From an uncultured Clostridia bacterium (GTDB taxonomy: Bacteria; Bacillota; Clostridia; Christensenellales; Aristaeellaceae), in NCBI GenBank assembly GCA_934643535.1, contig CAKUCE010000195.1, forward strand, positions 1 to 5,831: a stretch of 5,831 nucleotides of DNA, written 5' to 3'. Shown here piece by piece: positions 3,404 to 5,831 of this stretch. A program made the position numbers and the translations under genes. The notes beneath the pieces were generated by a model. That model saw only the letters and a program-made list of their open reading frames with translations. It was not told the DNA's origin and ran no database searches. Positions within the stretch are counted from its first letter, which is position 1. Each line of letters starts with the position of its first letter.

Positions 3404-5488
3404 ATGGCTAGCTATCAAACCAAGGACATCAGGAACATCGCCCTCATGGGGCATGGCAGCGAGGGCAAAACCACTTTGACCGAGGCGCTGCTCTTCGCTG
3501 CGAAAGCTATCGACCGTCAGGGCCGTGTGGAAGACGGCAACACCGTCACCGACTTTGATCCGGAAGAAATCAAGCGCGGTATTTCCATCAGCGCTGCGAC
3601 CGCTCCGATCGAGTGGAAGCAGAAGATGATCAACATCGTCGACGTGCCCGGCTATTTTGACTTCATCGGCGAGGCCATGGGTCCCCTGCGCGTCGTGGAG
3701 ACTGCCGGTATCGTCGTCAGCGCCGTGGGCGGCATTTCCGTTGGCGCGGAAAAAGCCTGGAAGCTGGCTACCAAGAACCATGTGGCGAAGATGTTCATCG
3801 TCAATCAGATGGACCGCGAACACGCCGACTTCCACAAGGTGGAAGAAGCGCTGCGCGAAAAGTTTGGCAGCTCCGTTGTGCCGATTATGCTGCCCATTGG
3901 CAACGGCGCCGATTTCAAGGGCGTTGTAAACGTACTGGAAAACAAGGCCTATGAGCGCACCAACAAGGGCGAACCCAAGGAAATTCCCGTTCCCGCCGAC
4001 ATGGCCGACGCCATCGAAGTGGCTCTGGAAGAAATCACGGAAGCGGCCGCCATGTCTGACGACGAGCTGACCATGAAGTACCTGGACGAGGGTGCTCTCA
4101 GCCATGAAGAGATCCTTGAAGGCTTCAAGATCGGTATGTTCAGCGGCACCATTTCTCCCGTGATCCCCTGCTCCGCGCTGACCGGCGTGGGCGTTGCCAA
4201 GATGCTGGACGTGATCGCCGACTTCCTGCCTTCCCCCAAGCGCGCAGTCTATACCGGCGTGAACCCCAAGACCGGCGACGAAGTGAGCCGCAAGTGCAGC
4301 AATGATGATCCCTTCAGCGCGTTCGTGTTCAAGACCATCGCCGACCCCTTCGTCGGCAAGCTGTCCCTGTTCAAGGTGATGAGCGGTTCTCTGGCCGGAA
4401 GCTCCAGCCTGTACAATTCTTCTGCTGACAAGAACGAAAAGATCACCGGTCTGTTCGTCCTGCGCGGCAAGAAGCAGATCAGCACTCAGCAGCTGAATGC
4501 CGGCGATCTGGGCGCGCTGAACAAGCTTCAGTACACCAATACCGGCGATACCCTTTGCGATCCTGCCAACCCCGTCCAGTATCCTGCCATCGAGTATCCG
4601 GCTCCCTGCATCAGCAAGGCTGTTTTCGCCGCCAAGCAGGGCGAAGAAGATAAGGTGTTCAGCGGTCTGGCCCGTCTGATGGAAGAAGACCCCTCCATCC
4701 GTCTGGAAAAGAACGTGGAGACGACCGAAACCTGTCTGGCCGGCCAGGGCGAACTGCATCTGGAAGTCATCCGCAGCAAGCTGGCCACCAAGTTCGGCGC
4801 GCAGGCTACGCTGGAAGACCCCCGTATTCCTTACCGTGAGACCATCCGCAAGAAGGTTTCCTGCCAGGGCCGTCACAAGAAGCAGTCCGGCGGCCACGGC
4901 CAGTTCGGCGATGTGTGGATTGAATTTTCTCCCACTGCCGATCCCAGCGTGGACTTCGAGTTTGAGGACGCCGTCGTGGGCGGCGCTGTGCCCCGCAACT
5001 TCATTCCTTCCGTTGAAAAGGGCCTGCGCGAAAATATCGTGAAGGGCGTTCTGGCCGGTTATCCCATGGTCGGCCTCCATGCCAAGCTGTACGATGGCAG
5101 CTACCATCCCGTCGACTCTTCCGAAATGGCGTTCAAGACCGCTGCCCGCATCGCTTATAAGAAGGGCTGCATGGATGCCAGCCCCGTTCTGCTGGAGCCC
5201 ATCATGCACGTGGAAGTGACCGTTCCGGATGAATACATGGGCGACGTTATGGGCGACATGAGCAAGCGCCGCGGCCGCATCATGGGCACCAATCAGGTGG
5301 AAGAGGGCCAGCTGCTGGAAGCGGAAGCACCTCTGGCTGAAATGTTCAAGTATGCCACCGATCTGCGCTCCATGACTCAGTCTCGCGGCAGCTTCACCAT
5401 GAAGTTTGAGCGTTACGAGGAAGTGCCTTCCAACGTGGCTCAGAAGATCATCGAAAGCGCGAAGAAGGACGACGAAGAAGAGGATTGA
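3404..5488 (+). CDS. Elongation factor G-like translational GTPase, EF-G2 type
   Basis: This is a full-length 694-residue paralogue of EF-G, the GTPase that drives ribosomal translocation. Domain I (about 1-280) has P-loop GHGSEGKT (16-23), RGISI (58-62), DVPGY (80-84), NQMD (134-137) and SAL (257-259). Domain II spans about 300-385, domain III about 400-484, domain IV about 485-605 and domain V about 606-682. A short acidic tail KKDDEEED ends it. The domain IV tip DGSYHPVDSSEMAFK (564-578) keeps the His that enters the decoding site in canonical EF-G. G1 (GHGSEGKT, not AHIDAGKT) and G3 Tyr84 in place of catalytic His resemble EF-G2 proteins such as the Thermus one, so this is probably not the housekeeping fusA of the str operon; no rpsL, rpsG or tuf adjoins. 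NQMD departs from NKxD. ATG 3404 follows AAGGGGGAT (3390-3398). Arg codons are nearly all CGC/CGT, suggesting high expression. Its exact role is unknown. Confidence 0.93.
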   Translation: MASYQTKDIRNIALMGHGSEGKTTLTEALLFAAKAIDRQGRVEDGNTVTDFDPEEIKRGISISAATAPIEWKQKMINIVDVPGYFDFIGEAMGPLRVVETAGIVVSAVGGISVGAEKAWKLATKNHVAKMFIVNQMDREHADFHKVEEALREKFGSSVVPIMLPIGNGADFKGVVNVLENKAYERTNKGEPKEIPVPADMADAIEVALEEITEAAAMSDDELTMKYLDEGALSHEEILEGFKIGMFSGTISPVIPCSALTGVGVAKMLDVIADFLPSPKRAVYTGVNPKTGDEVSRKCSNDDPFSAFVFKTIADPFVGKLSLFKVMSGSLAGSSSLYNSSADKNEKITGLFVLRGKKQISTQQLNAGDLGALNKLQYTNTGDTLCDPANPVQYPAIEYPAPCISKAVFAAKQGEEDKVFSGLARLMEEDPSIRLEKNVETTETCLAGQGELHLEVIRSKLATKFGAQATLEDPRIPYRETIRKKVSCQGRHKKQSGGHGQFGDVWIEFSPTADPSVDFEFEDAVVGGAVPRNFIPSVEKGLRENIVKGVLAGYPMVGLHAKLYDGSYHPVDSSEMAFKTAARIAYKKGCMDASPVLLEPIMHVEVTVPDEYMGDVMGDMSKRRGRIMGTNQVEEGQLLEAEAPLAEMFKYATDLRSMTQSRGSFTMKFERYEEVPSNVAQKIIESAKKDDEEED

Positions 5489-5517
5489 TCCTCAGTCTCA
5501 CATGCTGATTGATTCCG

Positions 5518-5554
5518 GCGCGCCGCATAACCCAGCGTTATGCGGCGCGCTCTT
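5518..5554 (+). terminator. Strong hairpin, probable terminator of the EF-G2 gene
   Basis: The arm GCGCGCCGCATAAC (5518-5531) pairs perfectly with GTTATGCGGCGCGC (5537-5550) around the five-base loop CCAGC: 14 uninterrupted pairs. It starts 30 bases after the EF-G2 stop. The sequence after it (TCTTGC) is only slightly T-rich, so termination may be inefficient or aided by a factor. It may also protect the 3' end of the mRNA. Confidence 0.65.
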
Positions 5555-5601
5555 GCTCATAGTCCGATGGGCAAATCTGAAACGGAAAGGAAAACGAGAA
5601 C

Positions 5602-5831
5602 ATGATTACCACCGTTTGCCTGAACCCATCCTTTGATAAAACGGCTACTTTGAGCGAACTGAAGCCCGGAGAACTGAACCGGCTCGAACAGGTGCGCGTC
5701 GATCTGGGCGGAAAGGGACTTAACGTAGCGACCGTACTTTCCCGTTTGGGCGTACAGACCCGCTGCGTGGGCTGCCTCGGTAGCGAAAATGCCTCGTTGT
5801 TTCTCCGCATGGTAGGCCGGGAAAAGCTCAC
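5602..5831 (+). CDS. PfkB-family sugar-phosphate kinase, probably 1-phosphofructokinase (N-terminal part)
   Basis: This is an open frame of 76 complete codons running off the window. The N-terminus MITTVCLNPSFDKTATL matches the start of 1-phosphofructokinase (FruK) and tagatose-6-phosphate kinase (LacC), whose pattern is TxxLNPAxDxT. The sugar-phosphate-binding segment follows, with PGELNR (22-27) and GGKGLNVATVLSRLG (36-50), the PfkB family signature 1 region. CVGCLGSEN (55-63) corresponds to the GflGg strand. The protein would phosphorylate fructose-1-phosphate or a related sugar phosphate with ATP; the catalytic GAGD motif lies outside. About 300 residues are expected in full. AAAGGAAAA (5586-5594) precedes ATG by about 8-10 bases. 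It is separated from the EF-G2 gene by a strong hairpin and I see no clear promoter in 5551-5601. A PTS or deoR-type regulator downstream would favour fruK. Confidence 0.88.
   Translation, partial: MITTVCLNPSFDKTATLSELKPGELNRLEQVRVDLGGKGLNVATVLSRLGVQTRCVGCLGSENASLFLRMVGREKL

Noticed and set aside
3383..5209. 608-codon open frame on the minus strand across the EF-G2 gene
   Set aside because: It lies codon-for-codon opposite the EF-G2 frame, so it stays open only because the biased sense gene avoids TTA, CTA and TCA codons. Its translation is low-complexity and resembles no family; the plus-strand protein is unmistakable.
1..5831. tRNA, rRNA, CRISPR array, insertion sequence, phage or defence genes
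   Set aside because: No regularly spaced repeats, transposase or integrase motifs, or tRNA-like cloverleaf sequence were seen on either strand; all clear coding regions belong to core metabolic, sporulation, division or translation families.

Overview
The window looks like a piece of chromosome from an endospore-forming, low-to-moderate-GC relative of Clostridia (Firmicutes/Bacillota). The main reason is the order yabP, yabQ, divIC, Ppx/GppA phosphatase: the first two are sporulation genes and the set is a classic clostridial neighbourhood. AGGAGG-like ribosome binding sites, two probable TTG starts and extended -10 promoters fit this. The base composition is fairly GC-rich, which would suit an Oscillospirales- or Christensenellales-like gut anaerobe, but I cannot fix the genus from sequence alone.

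Layout. Positions 1-351 hold the C-terminal quarter of ProA (proline biosynthesis), cut by the window edge. It converges, with only 3 bases between stop codons, on bioY (355-921, minus), the biotin-binding subunit of an ECF transporter. A divergent intergenic region (922-1065) carries a good sigma-A promoter for bioY (TTGACA, 17-bp spacer, CAAAAT) and, facing the other way, a weak sigma-E-like site before yabP. Then come yabP (1066-1377), yabQ (1388-1723) and divIC (1801-2139), ended by an intrinsic terminator at 2161-2186. A Ppx/GppA-family phosphatase follows (2248-3141, probable TTG start). A 262-base non-coding leader region (3142-3403) with an extended -10 promoter and overlapping hairpins precedes a full-length EF-G paralogue of the EF-G2 type (3404-5488). 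A perfect 14-bp hairpin (5518-5550) separates it from the N-terminal part of a PfkB-family sugar-phosphate kinase, probably 1-phosphofructokinase (5602-end).

How the genes relate. yabP-yabQ-divIC is a spore-cortex/cell-division unit. The phosphatase probably acts on polyphosphate or (p)ppGpp-type substrates and is a usual neighbour of this unit. The EF-G2 gene is probably transcribed from its own promoter and shows very different codon use (Arg almost only CGC/CGT), which suggests high expression. The sugar kinase looks like the first gene of a separate unit.

I found no CRISPR array, tRNA, rRNA, insertion sequence or phage gene, and no clear new multi-gene system. The points most worth a second look are changes at active-site motifs in the EF-G2 (NKxD to NQMD, and His to Tyr in the G3 motif), a Gly in place of the usual Asp in the first phosphate motif of the Ppx protein, and the structured leader with open reading frames before EF-G2.
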